Below, piece after piece: positions 25,663-35,411 of a DNA stretch of 64,000 nucleotides. The translations under genes were made by a program, and so were the position numbers. The DNA is from Aldersonia sp. NBC_00410 (GTDB taxonomy: Bacteria; Actinomycetota; Actinomycetes; Mycobacteriales; Mycobacteriaceae), in contig NZ_JAPENM010000006.1 in the NCBI RefSeq assembly GCF_026342035.1, positions 248,001 through 312,000 on the forward strand, given 5' to 3'. The notes below the pieces were generated by a model. It did no database searches, was not told the origin of the DNA, and saw only the letters and a list, made by a program, of their open reading frames with translations. Each line of letters begins with the position of its first letter. Position 1 is the stretch's first letter.

Positions 25663-25688
25663 AGAACCTCCCTTCGATGTGCGATGTG

Positions 25689-26930
25689 TCAGCAGTTGCT
25701 CGGGGCCGGCAGACCCGCGAACCGATCGCCGAGATAGCTCACGGCCCGAATCGCGCCCGGCACGATCGCACCGCCGTGGTCCGCGCCGGGAATGACATCG
25801 AGCTGCACCGGTGTGCCCGCTGCGCAATAGCGGCCCGTGGTCTGCCGGACCAGATCGAGGCGAACCGGATCGTTGGCGCCGTGCCACTCGTAGATCGGCG
25901 TGCGCGGTACGCCCGGGTAGAGCTGCAGGCTGTTCTCGTTCAGCACGGCCTCTCCCGCCGGGTCGGCCTGCAGCGGACCGTTCGCGACGTCGGAGTAGCT
26001 CTTGTTGGCTCCGGCCGCCACGATCTGATCGGTGCACGCGTTGGCGATCTGGCCGCGCAACTGCACACCCTCGGGCTTGAGCCGGTCGCTGATGTTGGCC
26101 GTCTGCGGATATTCGCGTTCTATGCCCAACGCTGCCGCGAACCCGAGCCCGAACAGCGGCGAACTGGTATTGCCCAGGTCGAGCGCGAGCTGACCGATGT
26201 TCACCGGAACCCCACCCTGCGCCGCGCCGACGATCCGCAGCTCCGGCGCATAGCTCGGCGCGAGTGCAGCGGCCCAACCGGTCGCCATGCCACCGCCCGA
26301 GTAACCCGCCATGCCGACCGGACTATTGCCGAGCGCGGCTGCGGGGAACCGTTGCACCGCGCGAATCCCGTCGAGCACCAGCCGGCCACCGAGCGCGGCG
26401 GCACCGTAGGAACTCTGCGGGCCGAGGTGATCGGGAACGGCCACCGCCCAGCCGCGGGCGAGCAGCGCGTTGAGCGCCGGCGCTTCCTGCAGGGTTCCGT
26501 TGAACAGGCTGTGCGATGGAGCGCATTGCAGGCCGAGCGAGTTGATGAACGGCTGATACGACACCAGCGGCCGGTTCGGGCCCCCGACCGCGGGGACCAG
26601 CAGCGTGGTCACGGCGGCGATCGGGGCGCCGGCGGAGTTGGTGGAGCGGTACTTCAGCTGCCAGGCCGTGGATCCCGGGAACCCGGGCGCGGGCACCTGA
26701 CGCGAGGCGAGGACGTCCCCGTTCGCGTGCGCGGCCATATCCGGAGTCTGGGCGTAGAAGGCGTCTGTGTCGGGCGCCGGGTAGATCGGCACCGCGACGG
26801 CGGTGCCTGCCGTTGGGAGGGCGGCGAACAGCGGAAATAGCACGGTGGCGAGGGTCGCCAAAGCTCGTCTACGCGTGTCGTGCATGGGTCCGTGCCGCTT
26901 CCGAACCGTCATCGGTGTGACCTCCGTCAT
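25689..26930 (-). CDS. Secreted lipase (LIP family)
   Basis: The protein has a signal sequence (RRRALATLATVLFPLFAALPTAG) and belongs to the secretory lipase family found in actinobacteria and Candida. The nucleophile motif is GYSGGG, the acid is probably in HGANDPV and the His in GADHGG. Four Cys residues in the mature part fit an extracellular enzyme. The longer frame starts at 26969, but GAGGGGG precedes ATG 26930. The enzyme would release fatty acids outside the cell. Confidence 0.9.
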   Translation of the reverse strand: MTEVTPMTVRKRHGPMHDTRRRALATLATVLFPLFAALPTAGTAVAVPIYPAPDTDAFYAQTPDMAAHANGDVLASRQVPAPGFPGSTAWQLKYRSTNSAGAPIAAVTTLLVPAVGGPNRPLVSYQPFINSLGLQCAPSHSLFNGTLQEAPALNALLARGWAVAVPDHLGPQSSYGAAALGGRLVLDGIRAVQRFPAAALGNSPVGMAGYSGGGMATGWAAALAPSYAPELRIVGAAQGGVPVNIGQLALDLGNTSSPLFGLGFAAALGIEREYPQTANISDRLKPEGVQLRGQIANACTDQIVAAGANKSYSDVANGPLQADPAGEAVLNENSLQLYPGVPRTPIYEWHGANDPVRLDLVRQTTGRYCAAGTPVQLDVIPGADHGGAIVPGAIRAVSYLGDRFAGLPAPSNC

Positions 26931-27036
26931 ATTGTCCCCCTCTTTGTGCCCGGTCGGATCACCTTTCAATCGGGAGTACGACCCAGGCCGAGGATTCGGT
27001 CGTCCATCGGGCTATTCGGCACGGCATGCTGGATGG

Positions 27037-27684
27037 ATGGCCGTCATTCCGATGTTTCCGCTCGGGGTTGCGCTCCTGCCCGGCGAGCGACTGCCGCTGC
27101 AAATCTTCGAACCCCGCTACCTCGCGCTGGTCGACGAATGCCTGAACCGGAGTCCGCAACCGGAGTTCGGTGTTGTGCTGATTTCGCACGGTCATGAGGT
27201 GGGCGGGGGCGACCAGCGCACCGACGTGGGCGTGCTCGCCCGGATCATCTCCGCCTACGACCTGCCCGGCGGCCGGCAGCGGCTCGAGTGCGTCGGGACC
27301 GAACGCTTTCGGGTGCAGGAATGGCTGCCCGACGACCCGTACCCCCGGGCCGAAGTCGAGAGTTGGCCCGATGACGCCGGCAGCGATATCGACGAAGATG
27401 CCGACGCCCTCGTCAATGGTCGGGTGACGGGACTGGCGCAGTTGGCGGCCGAGTTGGCCCAGCGATCCGGTGGACCGCCGCCCGGCGATCCACTCGCAGA
27501 CCTGCCCACCGACCCGATGCGGCGTTGCTTCGCGCTGGCCGCGCGACTTCCGCTCGGTCAGGCCGACCGGTATGCCCTGCTGGCTGCACCCGATGCGCAG
27601 GCCGGGTTCGCCGTTTTGGCCACCGCGCTCGATGACCTCACGGCGGCCGTGAAGTTCCGGATGATGGACCCCGATTTGCCCTGA
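27037..27684 (+). CDS. LON N-terminal (substrate-binding) domain protein
   Basis: A stand-alone LON-substrate-binding domain of about 215 residues without ATPase or protease parts. The signature IPMFPLGVALLPGERLPLQI and FEPRYLALVDECL opens the protein, and GVLARIISAYDLPGG and GTERFRV follow. Such proteins are widespread in actinobacteria; their substrate is unknown. ATG 27037 gives the natural N-terminus of the domain, and the longer frame from 26803 has no sense as protein. Confidence 0.9.
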   Translation: MAVIPMFPLGVALLPGERLPLQIFEPRYLALVDECLNRSPQPEFGVVLISHGHEVGGGDQRTDVGVLARIISAYDLPGGRQRLECVGTERFRVQEWLPDDPYPRAEVESWPDDAGSDIDEDADALVNGRVTGLAQLAAELAQRSGGPPPGDPLADLPTDPMRRCFALAARLPLGQADRYALLAAPDAQAGFAVLATALDDLTAAVKFRMMDPDLP

Positions 27685-27759
27685 CCAGCACGCCGCGATC
27701 GTGATCGAATGAAGTCGGCGGGGATCTCCGCCGGAGATTTGCTCGAAGAGGAGACCGAC

Positions 27760-29415
27760 GTGGCTCACGAACGGGCCGGCCAGCTTGCTGGGCCGGAAGA
27801 CCTGGAAGACCTCGCCCACCTGGTGACGGCCTATTACAGCCTGACCCCGGATCCGTCGGTTCCGGAGCAGATGGTGGTTTTCGGTACGTCCGGACACCGC
27901 GGCTCCAGCCTCAATCGGGCGTTCAACGAGGCGCATATTCTCGCGACCACCCAGGCGATCGTCGAGTACCGCGCCGGTGAGGGCATCACCGGTCCGCTGT
28001 TCATCGGCCGGGACACGCATGCGCTTTCCGAGCCGGCGTGGGTGACCGCCCTCGAGGTGCTCGCCGCCAACGACGTCCTCGTCGCGATCGACGCACGCGA
28101 CCGCTTCACCCCGACCCCCGGAGTGAGCCATGCGATCTTGCGGCACAACCGATCCGGTGCGGCGGCGCAGGCCGACGGCATCGTCGTCACCCCGTCGCAC
28201 AACCCGCCACGCGACGGTGGTTTCAAGTACAACCCACCCGACGGCGGTCCGGCCGGCGGTGATGCCACCGGCACGATCGCGGCGCGGGCAAACGAGTTGC
28301 TGCGCAACGGACTCGACGGCGTTCGACGCACCTCGCTGGACAAGGCGCTCGCCGTTGCCGAGCGCTACGACTACCTCGAGCACTACGTCGGCGATCTGCC
28401 CAACGTGGTGAATATGGATGCGATCAAGTCCGCCGGTGTGCGTATCGGCGCCGACCCGCTCGGCGGCGCGAGCGTCGACTACTGGGGTGCGATCGGTGAG
28501 CGCTACGGCTTGTCGCTCGAGGTGGTGAATCCGTTGGTGGACGGCACCTTCCGGTTCATGACCCTCGATACCGACGGCAAGATCCGGATGGACTGCTCGT
28601 CCCCGAACGCGATGGCTTCGCTGATCGCCTCGCGTGATCGTTACGACGTGGCCACCGGCAACGACGCGGACTCGGACCGGCACGGCATCGTCACCCCGGA
28701 CGGTGGACTGTTGAACCCGAACCACTATCTCGCGGTGGCAATCGACTATCTGGTCTCGAACCGTTCGGGTTGGCCTGCGGCGGGCAAGGTCGGCAAGACG
28801 CTGGTCAGCTCGTCGATGATCGATCGCGTGGTCGCCAGCCTGGGACGCGACCTGTACGAGGTGCCGGTCGGGTTCAAGTGGTTCGTGCCCGGACTCGTCG
28901 ACGCCGGCCTGGTCTTCGGTGGCGAGGAGAGCGCGGGTGCCTCGTTCTTGCGTCACGACGGCACCGTATGGACCACGGACAAGGACGGCATCATCCTCGC
29001 CCTGCTGGCCTCGGAGATTATCGCGGTCACCGGCCAGACGCCGTCACAGCGGTACGCCGAATTCGAGCAGCGATACGGCAGTCCGGCGTACGCCCGGATC
29101 GACGCGCCGGCGAGCAGGGAGCAGAAGGCGGAGTTGGCCAAGCTGTCGCCCGATCAGGTGCGTGCGACTTCGCTTGCGGGCGAACCGATCACCGGCATGC
29201 TCACCACGGCGCCCGGCAATGGCGCCGCGCTGGGTGGGCTGAAGGTCACCACCGAGAATGCCTGGTTCGCCGCGCGACCATCCGGCACCGAGGACGTGTA
29301 CAAGATCTACGCCGAATCGTTCAAGGGTGCGGAGCATCTCGCCGAAGTACAGTCCGCGGCACGGGAACTGGTGAGCGAAACGCTTGGAAGCGGGAGCAGC
29401 GCGACCGGTGGCTGA
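27760..29415 (+). CDS. pgm: Phosphoglucomutase (alpha-D-glucose phosphate-specific)
   Basis: Interconverts glucose 1-phosphate and glucose 6-phosphate, feeding trehalose, glycogen and cell-wall sugar synthesis. The family blocks are all visible: [10 protein letters not shown], the catalytic phosphoserine loop [11 protein letters not shown], the metal-binding DADSDRHG, the sugar-binding GGEESAG and the phosphate-binding [12 protein letters not shown]. From GTG 27760, preceded by GAAGAGGAG, the protein has about 551 residues, close to the usual 546-547. Its stop overlaps the next gene by 8 bases. Confidence 0.96.
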   Translation: MAHERAGQLAGPEDLEDLAHLVTAYYSLTPDPSVPEQMVVFGTSGHRGSSLNRAFNEAHILATTQAIVEYRAGEGITGPLFIGRDTHALSEPAWVTALEVLAANDVLVAIDARDRFTPTPGVSHAILRHNRSGAAAQADGIVVTPSHNPPRDGGFKYNPPDGGPAGGDATGTIAARANELLRNGLDGVRRTSLDKALAVAERYDYLEHYVGDLPNVVNMDAIKSAGVRIGADPLGGASVDYWGAIGERYGLSLEVVNPLVDGTFRFMTLDTDGKIRMDCSSPNAMASLIASRDRYDVATGNDADSDRHGIVTPDGGLLNPNHYLAVAIDYLVSNRSGWPAAGKVGKTLVSSSMIDRVVASLGRDLYEVPVGFKWFVPGLVDAGLVFGGEESAGASFLRHDGTVWTTDKDGIILALLASEIIAVTGQTPSQRYAEFEQRYGSPAYARIDAPASREQKAELAKLSPDQVRATSLAGEPITGMLTTAPGNGAALGGLKVTTENAWFAARPSGTEDVYKIYAESFKGAEHLAEVQSAARELVSETLGSGSSATGG

Positions 29416-30637
29416 GCGGGCCGCGCCGGCCGACACGACGCAGGATCGGCCCGAGCTACCGCCCGAGATCTGGGTGTTGGTGACGGCCAGTTTCGTCATC
29501 GCGCTCGGATTCGGCATCGTGGCACCGGCTTTGCCGCAGTTCGCCCGTAGCTTCGATGTGGGCGTCACCGCCGCCTCCGCGGTGATCAGCGCGTTCGCCC
29601 TGATGCGGCTGTGCTTCGCGCCGCTGTCCGGACGGCTGGTGCAGCGGATGGGTGAGCGGCCGGTCTACCTGATCGGTCTGATCGTCGTCGCGCTGTCGAC
29701 CGGTCTCTGCGCGTTCGCGCAGGGCTATTGGCAGTTGCTCGCGTTCCGGTCGCTCGGCGGTATCGGTTCGACGATGTTCACCGTGTCGTCGCTCGGGCTA
29801 GTGATCCGGTTGTCGCCGCCGAAGCGTCGCGGGCGGGTGGCAGGCCTGTACGCGACGAGCTTCCTGATGGGCACGGTCAGCGGCCCACTGGTCGGTGGCG
29901 CGCTGACCGGGTTGGGTTTGCGGGCACCGTTCGCGATCTATGCGGTCGCGTTGCTGATCGCCGCGGCCGTCGTGTACTTCAGTTTGCGGAATTCCGCGAT
30001 CGCAGCGCCGGATTCGAACACCGACGTCGAGACGATGACGTTCCGACAGGGCCTGGCGGTGCCCGCGTACCGCGCCGCGCTCGTGTCGAGTCTTGCCAAC
30101 GGCTGGGCGCTGTTCGGCGTGCGGATGGCGATCGTGCCGCTGTTCGTGGTCGAGGTGCTCGACCGGGACGCAGCGGTGAGCGGGATCGCGCTGACGGCGT
30201 TCGCCGCTGGCAATGCGCTCGTGTTGTTCGCTGCCGGGCGGTACTCGGACCGCTACGGTCGGCGGGCGTTCGTCGTTGCGGGCACGGCGATCTCGGGTGT
30301 CACCACGGCCGTGCTCGGGTTGGCCGACACGCTGCCCGCGTTTCTGGGGATGTGTCTGATCGCCGGCCTCGGATCGGGACTGATCAACCCCGCCCAGCAG
30401 GCCGCCGTGGCGGACATCATCGGGCATGCCCGTGGCGGGCCCGTGCTCGCCGCCTTTCAGATGGCCACCGACGTCGGCACGGTGATCGGTCCGGTTTGCG
30501 CCGGCATTCTCGCGCAACACTTCTCCTACGAAGTCGGGTTCGCCGTCACGGGTTCCGTGCTGCTCATCGCGATGGTGGCCTGGTTGGTTGTGGACGACAC
30601 GCTCGTTCGGTCGATAGGGGAGCAGGCGGACGGCTGA
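29408..30637 (+). CDS. MFS transporter
   Basis: Twelve hydrophobic segments and the loop 2-3 motif [16 protein letters not shown], with a second copy [13 protein letters not shown] in the other half, identify a major facilitator exporter of drug or small-molecule type. GTG 29408 lies within the last codons of pgm, so translation is likely coupled; the function of the pair is probably unrelated. The substrate is unknown. Confidence 0.88.
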   Translation: MAERAAPADTTQDRPELPPEIWVLVTASFVIALGFGIVAPALPQFARSFDVGVTAASAVISAFALMRLCFAPLSGRLVQRMGERPVYLIGLIVVALSTGLCAFAQGYWQLLAFRSLGGIGSTMFTVSSLGLVIRLSPPKRRGRVAGLYATSFLMGTVSGPLVGGALTGLGLRAPFAIYAVALLIAAAVVYFSLRNSAIAAPDSNTDVETMTFRQGLAVPAYRAALVSSLANGWALFGVRMAIVPLFVVEVLDRDAAVSGIALTAFAAGNALVLFAAGRYSDRYGRRAFVVAGTAISGVTTAVLGLADTLPAFLGMCLIAGLGSGLINPAQQAAVADIIGHARGGPVLAAFQMATDVGTVIGPVCAGILAQHFSYEVGFAVTGSVLLIAMVAWLVVDDTLVRSIGEQADG

Positions 30638-30647
30638 CGAGCGACTT

Positions 30648-32054
30648 ATGTCGGTGGCCATAGATAGACTTTCGAATATGAGTTCGAAGGCGGAAGCTGT
30701 GGGAGTGCTGGCGGCGCTTCGTGCTGCGGTGTCCGCTGCCTCGGGCCTGGACTTCGGCGGCATGTCGAATCAGGAGCGGCTCGACATGCTGCGAGAGCTG
30801 GAGGCCGTTGCTCGCAAGCAAGCGGGTATCGCTCACGAGTTGTTGTCCCTGTTCGCGGAGCAGCGGATCCCGGACGAGTTCGGCTGCGAGCACACGCATC
30901 AGGTTGTCGCGGATGCGTTGCGGATCAATCGGAGTGAGGCCAAGAAACGGTTCGCCACAGCCGACCAGCTGGCGACTCGATCGTCGTTCACTGGTGAACC
31001 GCTCGAACCCGAACTTCCCGCTACGGCCGCCGGGGTGCGCGAGGGTGTGCTTGGGGATCCGCATGTGCAGGTGATCCGGTCGTTTTTGCAGCACCTCCCG
31101 GCGGCGGTGGATGTGGGGACGCGGGAGCAGGCCGAGGCGCAGCTCGCGGGGTTCGCGGCCACGATGCGCCCGGATGAATTGAAGAAGATCGCGGACCGGC
31201 TTGCGGTGTACTTGAATCCGGATGGGGAGTTCTCCGATGACGATCGCGCCCGAAAGCGGGGGATCTGGCTCGGTAAGCAAGGTCCGGATCTGATGAGCCG
31301 CATCGACGGACTGATCGATCCGGAGTTGCGGGCGTATCTGGAACCGATCTTCGCCAAGCTTGCCGCGCCCGGGATGTGCAACCCCGACGACGAAACACCC
31401 ACTGTCGATGGTGAACCCGATGCGGAGGCTGCTCGCCGCGATGCCCGCTCGATCGGGCAGCGGCAGCATGACGCGGTGCAGGCGATGTGTCGCGGACTGC
31501 TCGCCTCCGGCGAGTTGGGGCAACACCGCGGACTCCCGGTCACGGTGATCGCGTCCACGACGGTGCGTGAGCTCGCCGATCTGGCCGGCTCCGCCACCAC
31601 CGCGGGCGGATCGCTGCTGCCGATCCGCGACCTGATCCGGATGGCCGGCCACGCGAACCACTACCTCGCGGTGTTCGACGACATCGACAACCGCCCGCTC
31701 TACCTGGGCCGTGCCAAGCGGATCGCGAGCCCGGATCAGCGAATTGTGCTGCACGCCCGCGACATCGGCTGCTCGCACCCGGGCTGCACCGTTCCGGGAT
31801 ACCTGACCGAGGCCCACCACATCCGTGAATGGTCGGATGGCGGAGCGACCGATATCGACAACCTGACCTTCGCCTGCCCCGAACACCACAAACTCGTCGG
31901 TTCAGCAGGCGATCAGTGGCACACTCGCACGAGGCGGGGCAGCCGGACTGTGTGGACCCCGCCGTTCCACGTCGATCCCCGACAACGCCCTCGTATCAAC
32001 AGGTTCCATCACTCGAGCGAGATCCTGGTCGGCGGCGACACCGACCCGCCCTGA
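30648..32054 (+). CDS. HNH endonuclease of the DUF222 / 13E12 repeat family
   Basis: The helical N-terminal two thirds belong to DUF222 (MLRELEAVARKQA, RINRSEAKKRF, LPAAVDVGTREQAEAQL). The C-terminus carries the HNH nuclease core CSHPGCTVPGYLTEAHHI followed by EWSDGGATDIDNLTFAC and PEHHKL. These multicopy genes are typical of Mycobacteriales and probably mobile, but their function is unsettled. It follows the MFS gene by 10 bases. The DNA alone does not show an element boundary. Confidence 0.92.
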   Translation: MSVAIDRLSNMSSKAEAVGVLAALRAAVSAASGLDFGGMSNQERLDMLRELEAVARKQAGIAHELLSLFAEQRIPDEFGCEHTHQVVADALRINRSEAKKRFATADQLATRSSFTGEPLEPELPATAAGVREGVLGDPHVQVIRSFLQHLPAAVDVGTREQAEAQLAGFAATMRPDELKKIADRLAVYLNPDGEFSDDDRARKRGIWLGKQGPDLMSRIDGLIDPELRAYLEPIFAKLAAPGMCNPDDETPTVDGEPDAEAARRDARSIGQRQHDAVQAMCRGLLASGELGQHRGLPVTVIASTTVRELADLAGSATTAGGSLLPIRDLIRMAGHANHYLAVFDDIDNRPLYLGRAKRIASPDQRIVLHARDIGCSHPGCTVPGYLTEAHHIREWSDGGATDIDNLTFACPEHHKLVGSAGDQWHTRTRRGSRTVWTPPFHVDPRQRPRINRFHHSSEILVGGDTDPP

Positions 32055-32078
32055 CGCGCCTGGCGCCCAATTCATCTG

Positions 32079-32822
32079 CTACCCCCCGATCCCGACTCCG
32101 ATCGCGGAGCCGACCGCATAGGTCGCGCCGATCGCGATGGCGCCGAGGATGAGCTGCCGGATCGCAGCCCGCCACGCCGATCGCGCGGTGAAGCGCGCGG
32201 TGAGGGCGCCCACCAGGAGCAGCCCGGCGCATCCGGTGAGCAGGCCCGCGGTCAGCGAGGAGAAGCCGAGCAGGTAGGGGATGAGCGGGATGAGGGCGCC
32301 GACGGAAAACAACGCGAATGACGAGATGGCCGCGACGTAGGGCGAGGGCTCCGCGTCGGGGTCGATACCGAGTTCCTGGGTGACGTGCACGTCCAGCGCC
32401 CGCTCCGTATCGGTACTGACCTCGGCCGCCGCGCGGGCAGCAGTCTCGGGTGTCATCCCCATCGAAACGAATTGGGCGGTGAGTTCATTGAGCTCGGCCT
32501 CCGGGTGGCGCTGCAGCGCGCCACGCTCCACGTTCACCTCCGCGGCGAATTGCTCGTTCTGCGTCGTGACAGAGGTGTACTCGCCGAGTGCCATCGAGAA
32601 CGCGCCGGCGACCAGCCCGGCGACGCCGGTGAGGACGACGGTGTGCGCGTCGACGCTGGCCGCGCCGACCCCCGCGATCAGCGAGGTATTGCTTACCAGA
32701 CCGTCCATTGCGCCGAATGTCGCCGCGCGCAGCCAGCCGCCCGAAACATCGGAATGGCGGTGGTCGTACTCGTGGGGGAGTCGGTCGTCGTCCCGCTGCG
32801 GGGCAGCCGACGGTTCGTTCAC
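32079..32822 (-). CDS. VIT1/CCC1 family transporter (iron/manganese)
   Basis: A 247-residue membrane protein. The first helix region carries GAMDGLVSNTSLIAGV, the hallmark of VIT1/CCC1 Fe2+/Mn2+ transporters, followed by FSMALGEYTSVTTQNE. Then comes a cytoplasmic helical domain with conserved Glu residues and three further helices. It probably stores or exports iron or manganese. The gene diverges from the MauE-like gene 17 bases away. Confidence 0.93.
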   Translation of the reverse strand: MNEPSAAPQRDDDRLPHEYDHRHSDVSGGWLRAATFGAMDGLVSNTSLIAGVGAASVDAHTVVLTGVAGLVAGAFSMALGEYTSVTTQNEQFAAEVNVERGALQRHPEAELNELTAQFVSMGMTPETAARAAAEVSTDTERALDVHVTQELGIDPDAEPSPYVAAISSFALFSVGALIPLIPYLLGFSSLTAGLLTGCAGLLLVGALTARFTARSAWRAAIRQLILGAIAIGATYAVGSAIGVGIGG

Positions 32823-32839
32823 ATCGGTAAAACTACGCT

Positions 32840-33364
32840 GTGCGATCGGTAGGCTCGAATGCTGTGTGGATTCGATGGGTCAGCCTGGCCGCCCGGCTCG
32901 GCCTTGCCGGGATCTGGCTGGTGTCCGGATGGCTGAAGGCATCGGATCCGACGCAAACCACGGTCGCGGTCGGCGCTTACCAACTGCTCTCCGACGACCT
33001 CGTTCGCCCGGTCGCGAACACCCTGCCGTTCGTCGAGATCGGCCTCGGGCTGTTCTTGCTGCTCGGGCTCGGCGTGCGCGTGGTCTCCGCAGCATCGGCG
33101 GCGTTGCTTGTCGTGCTGATCGCTGCGGTTGCCTCCGCCTGGGCACGGGGCCTGTCGATCGACTGCGGATGCTTCGGCGGCGGTGGCCCGGCTGCGGGGG
33201 TAACCGCCTGGGACTACCTGCGCGAGATCCTGCGCGACGTCGGGTTCCTATGTTTGGCGGCGTGGCTGATGGTGTTTCCGCGCAGTCCGTTCGCGTTGGG
33301 GCCGGGCTCGCGTCCGTTCGACGTCGAACCTGAGCAGACGTCTCAGGAAACGCTGGCACAGTAG
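32840..33364 (+). CDS. DoxX/MauE-like membrane protein
   Basis: Four hydrophobic helices; the first has the LGLAGIWLVSGWLKASDP pattern and the last loop carries DCGCFGGGG, the Cys pair of MauE-type quinone/thiol oxidoreductase partners. MauE proteins help deliver disulfide bonds with a DsbD/DsbA partner, and a DsbA-like gene follows 35 bases downstream. The start may be GTG 32840 or GTG 32864. Confidence 0.88.
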   Translation: MRSVGSNAVWIRWVSLAARLGLAGIWLVSGWLKASDPTQTTVAVGAYQLLSDDLVRPVANTLPFVEIGLGLFLLLGLGVRVVSAASAALLVVLIAAVASAWARGLSIDCGCFGGGGPAAGVTAWDYLREILRDVGFLCLAAWLMVFPRSPFALGPGSRPFDVEPEQTSQETLAQ

Positions 33365-33399
33365 CGCTCGAGAGCATCACCCACGACCACTAGAAGACA

Positions 33400-34158
33400 G
33401 TGAGGACACCCGAGTTGAGCCAGAAGCCGACCCGATCCAAGAACCTGCCGCAACCGAAGTCGGATCGTTCGACCTACCTGCTCGGTGGGCTCGCAATCGT
33501 GGTGGTTGCAGTGATCGTCATCGGCGGCGTGATCTGGCAGAGCAATCGCACCGAGACGCGCAACGAGGGGTACGGCAGCGTGCAGAACTCCGACGTCACC
33601 GCCACGCTCGAGGACAGCGGCGCGGTCCTGCTCGGCCTGCCCGGTGCGGCGAAGACGATCGACCTGTTCGAGGACCCGATGTGTCCCTACTGTGCGCAGC
33701 TCGAGGAAACACACGGTCAGGAAGTCGCGCAGGCGATCGACGACGGCAAGCTCGCGGTGCGGTATCACCTGCTGAACTTCCTGAACCGGCTGTCGGCATC
33801 GGGTGACTACTCCACCCGCGCAGTGGCCGCGAGCCAGTGCGTGGCGCAGACGGGTGACGGCCCGGCCTACTCGGCGTTCCACGCCGCACTGTTCTCGCCC
33901 GAGGGTCAGCCGAAGGAAAACGGCTCGTCCGACCACTCCAACGACGACCTGGCCACCATGGCAAAGGACGCGGGAGCGAACGACGACGCGCAACAGTGCA
34001 TCAAGGACGGCACGAACGTGCAGTCCGCCGCGGAAGCCGCGACCGCGGGCCAGCAGGCGATGAACGATCTCGGTGCCAACGGCACCCCCGCGGTCTTCGA
34101 CGGCACGGACGCCGTCGAAACGAATGATCCCGGCTGGGTCGCCGCCCTCATCCAGTAG
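33400..34158 (+). CDS. Membrane-anchored DsbA-like thiol oxidoreductase
   Basis: One N-terminal membrane anchor (residues about 26-46, LLGGLAIVVVAVIVIGGVIW) and an extracellular DsbA/thioredoxin-4 domain with CPYC at C95 and C98, preceded by IDLFEDPM. A cis-Pro loop fits NGTPAVF. The helical insert contains two further Cys (C147-like QCVAQ and QQCIKD). With the MauE-like protein it probably forms a disulfide-forming pair for exported proteins. Confidence 0.9.
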   Translation: MRTPELSQKPTRSKNLPQPKSDRSTYLLGGLAIVVVAVIVIGGVIWQSNRTETRNEGYGSVQNSDVTATLEDSGAVLLGLPGAAKTIDLFEDPMCPYCAQLEETHGQEVAQAIDDGKLAVRYHLLNFLNRLSASGDYSTRAVAASQCVAQTGDGPAYSAFHAALFSPEGQPKENGSSDHSNDDLATMAKDAGANDDAQQCIKDGTNVQSAAEAATAGQQAMNDLGANGTPAVFDGTDAVETNDPGWVAALIQ

Positions 34159-34239
34159 GCGACGGGCCGCGATTTGTTGGCGTCACCGGCGATGGTGTAA
34201 CTTCGTTCGAGCAGCCGGGGCCACCCGGAAGCGAAGTTA

Positions 34240-34312
34240 GGGGCTATGGCGCAGCTGGTAGCGCACCACACTGGCAGTGTGGGGGTCAGGGGTTCGAGTC
34301 CCCTTAGCTCCA
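34240..34312 (+). tRNA. tRNA-Ala (anticodon GGC)
   Basis: The acceptor arms GGGGCTA (34240-34246) and TAGCTCC (34305-34311) pair with one G-T wobble, the anticodon loop is CTGGCAG, and the T-loop GTTCGAG is standard. The discriminator is A34312 and CCA is not encoded. Copies of its 3' half recur at 40503 and 41738. Confidence 0.95.
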
Positions 34313-34434
34313 CCGAAACCGCAGGTCAGCGGGTTACGGCAAGATTCAACTAAGGGCGACGTCCCTATAGTGTCCCAAGCGGGTCGGATAATCGCTCCGA
34401 AATCCGGCGCAGGGCATCCCATTTCTGCAGGTCG
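34271..34434 (+). repeat. tRNA-Ala 3'-half repeat, copy 1 (native)
   Basis: The 3' half of tRNA-Ala plus its downstream flank (through CTGCAGGTCGG near 34434). About 85 bases from CTGGCAGTG to CTAAGGGC differ from copy 2 at only about three positions by eye, and weaker similarity continues further. Confidence 0.85.
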
Positions 34435-34491
34435 GGCGTCGACCGGTGCACGGCAACCAACACCGAAATGTGGGGGTCTGGGCCAACGTGA

Positions 34492-34833
34492 TTACTCGTC
34501 GCCGTGACTACCTTCGAGGCGTTTCGACGGAGCGGGAGCGATCTGTGTCTTGCTGCTTTGCAGGGATTGTGATCCGGTCACGGTAGGTTCCTTGGCGAAG
34601 ATTTCGTAGGGGGAGACTTCAGCAGTGGCATCGGGGCTCGAGACACCGAAGACGTGGAACCGCCCCGCCTCGCGGACGGCCTTCAGTCCGTCCTCGAACC
34701 CGCCGAGCGACCCGGTGGCCTCGATGACGACCCCCCATCCCTCCCCGCTGATCGAGTCCGGGGATATTTTCGGCGGCGCGCTGGGCACCGATTCTCGACG
34801 AGCCGTTTGCCTGCGGATTGAATTGCGTAGCAA
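34492..34833 (-). pseudogene. Fragment of a zinc-binding (MDR) dehydrogenase
   Basis: The translation contains WGVVIEATGSLGGFEDGL, VREAGRFHVFGVSSPDA and PYEIFAKEPTVTGSQS, the strand-helix order around the last part of an MDR alcohol dehydrogenase Rossmann fold. The N-terminal catalytic domain and zinc sites are missing, and both ends run into unrelated sequence. It lies just inside the repeat-bounded module. Confidence 0.75.
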
Positions 34834-34863
34834 TATCTCGACGAGGGTGCCGATCCCGAAAGG

Positions 34864-35259
34864 TCATGACCGGTATTCGTCCTCGGCTACGTGTTCGAGC
34901 CAGGTAACGACGCGGCCCTCGTTGTCGGCTTCCTGAATAGCGACGTGTGCCATGAATCGGTCGGGTGTCGCACCATGCCAGTGCTCTTCGCCCGGTTCGA
35001 TGTAGACGACGTCGCCTGGCCGGATCTCCTGGACTTCGCCGCCGCGCCGGGCCACGAGACCGACCCCGTCGGTCACGTACAACGTTTGGCCCTTGGGGTG
35101 GGTGTGCCAGGCGGTGCGGGCACCGGGTGTGAAGCGGACGTGTGCGCACCCAACCGCAGACTGATCATCGGGATCGCGGAGGCCGTCGATGTAGACGGCG
35201 CCGGTGAACCACTCCGGGGGTCCGGTGACGGTTCGACGGTCGGTTTTCGTGACCTTCAT
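34864..35259 (-). CDS. Small cupin-domain protein
   Basis: A 131-residue single-domain cupin. Cupin motif 1 is [14 protein letters not shown] (with His-x-His and Glu replaced by Gln) and motif 2 is [17 protein letters not shown]. The family binds a metal and includes mandelonitrile lyase-like and decarboxylase-like enzymes. AAAGGA before ATG 35259 supports this start rather than 35316. The upstream promoter region adjoins the MmyB-like regulator and both lie in the repeat-bounded module. Confidence 0.85.
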   Translation of the reverse strand: MKVTKTDRRTVTGPPEWFTGAVYIDGLRDPDDQSAVGCAHVRFTPGARTAWHTHPKGQTLYVTDGVGLVARRGGEVQEIRPGDVVYIEPGEEHWHGATPDRFMAHVAIQEADNEGRVVTWLEHVAEDEYRS

Positions 35260-35411
35260 TTCCTTTACCAACTTTTCTCTGTGGCGCGCTGGGATGTCAA
35301 AGATGTTGTGATACAAACGAATACGTCGAGATCAGCCAGCAACCAGGGATTGGCAGGTTGATCGGCTTTCGGTGTCGTCGCTAGCGTTCGGCGATGCCGC
35401 CATCGTTGCGG

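Noticed and set aside
26959-28956. Minus-strand frame of 665 codons opposite the LON-domain and pgm genes
   Set aside because: Antisense to two well-supported genes and without recognisable domains; caused by high GC.
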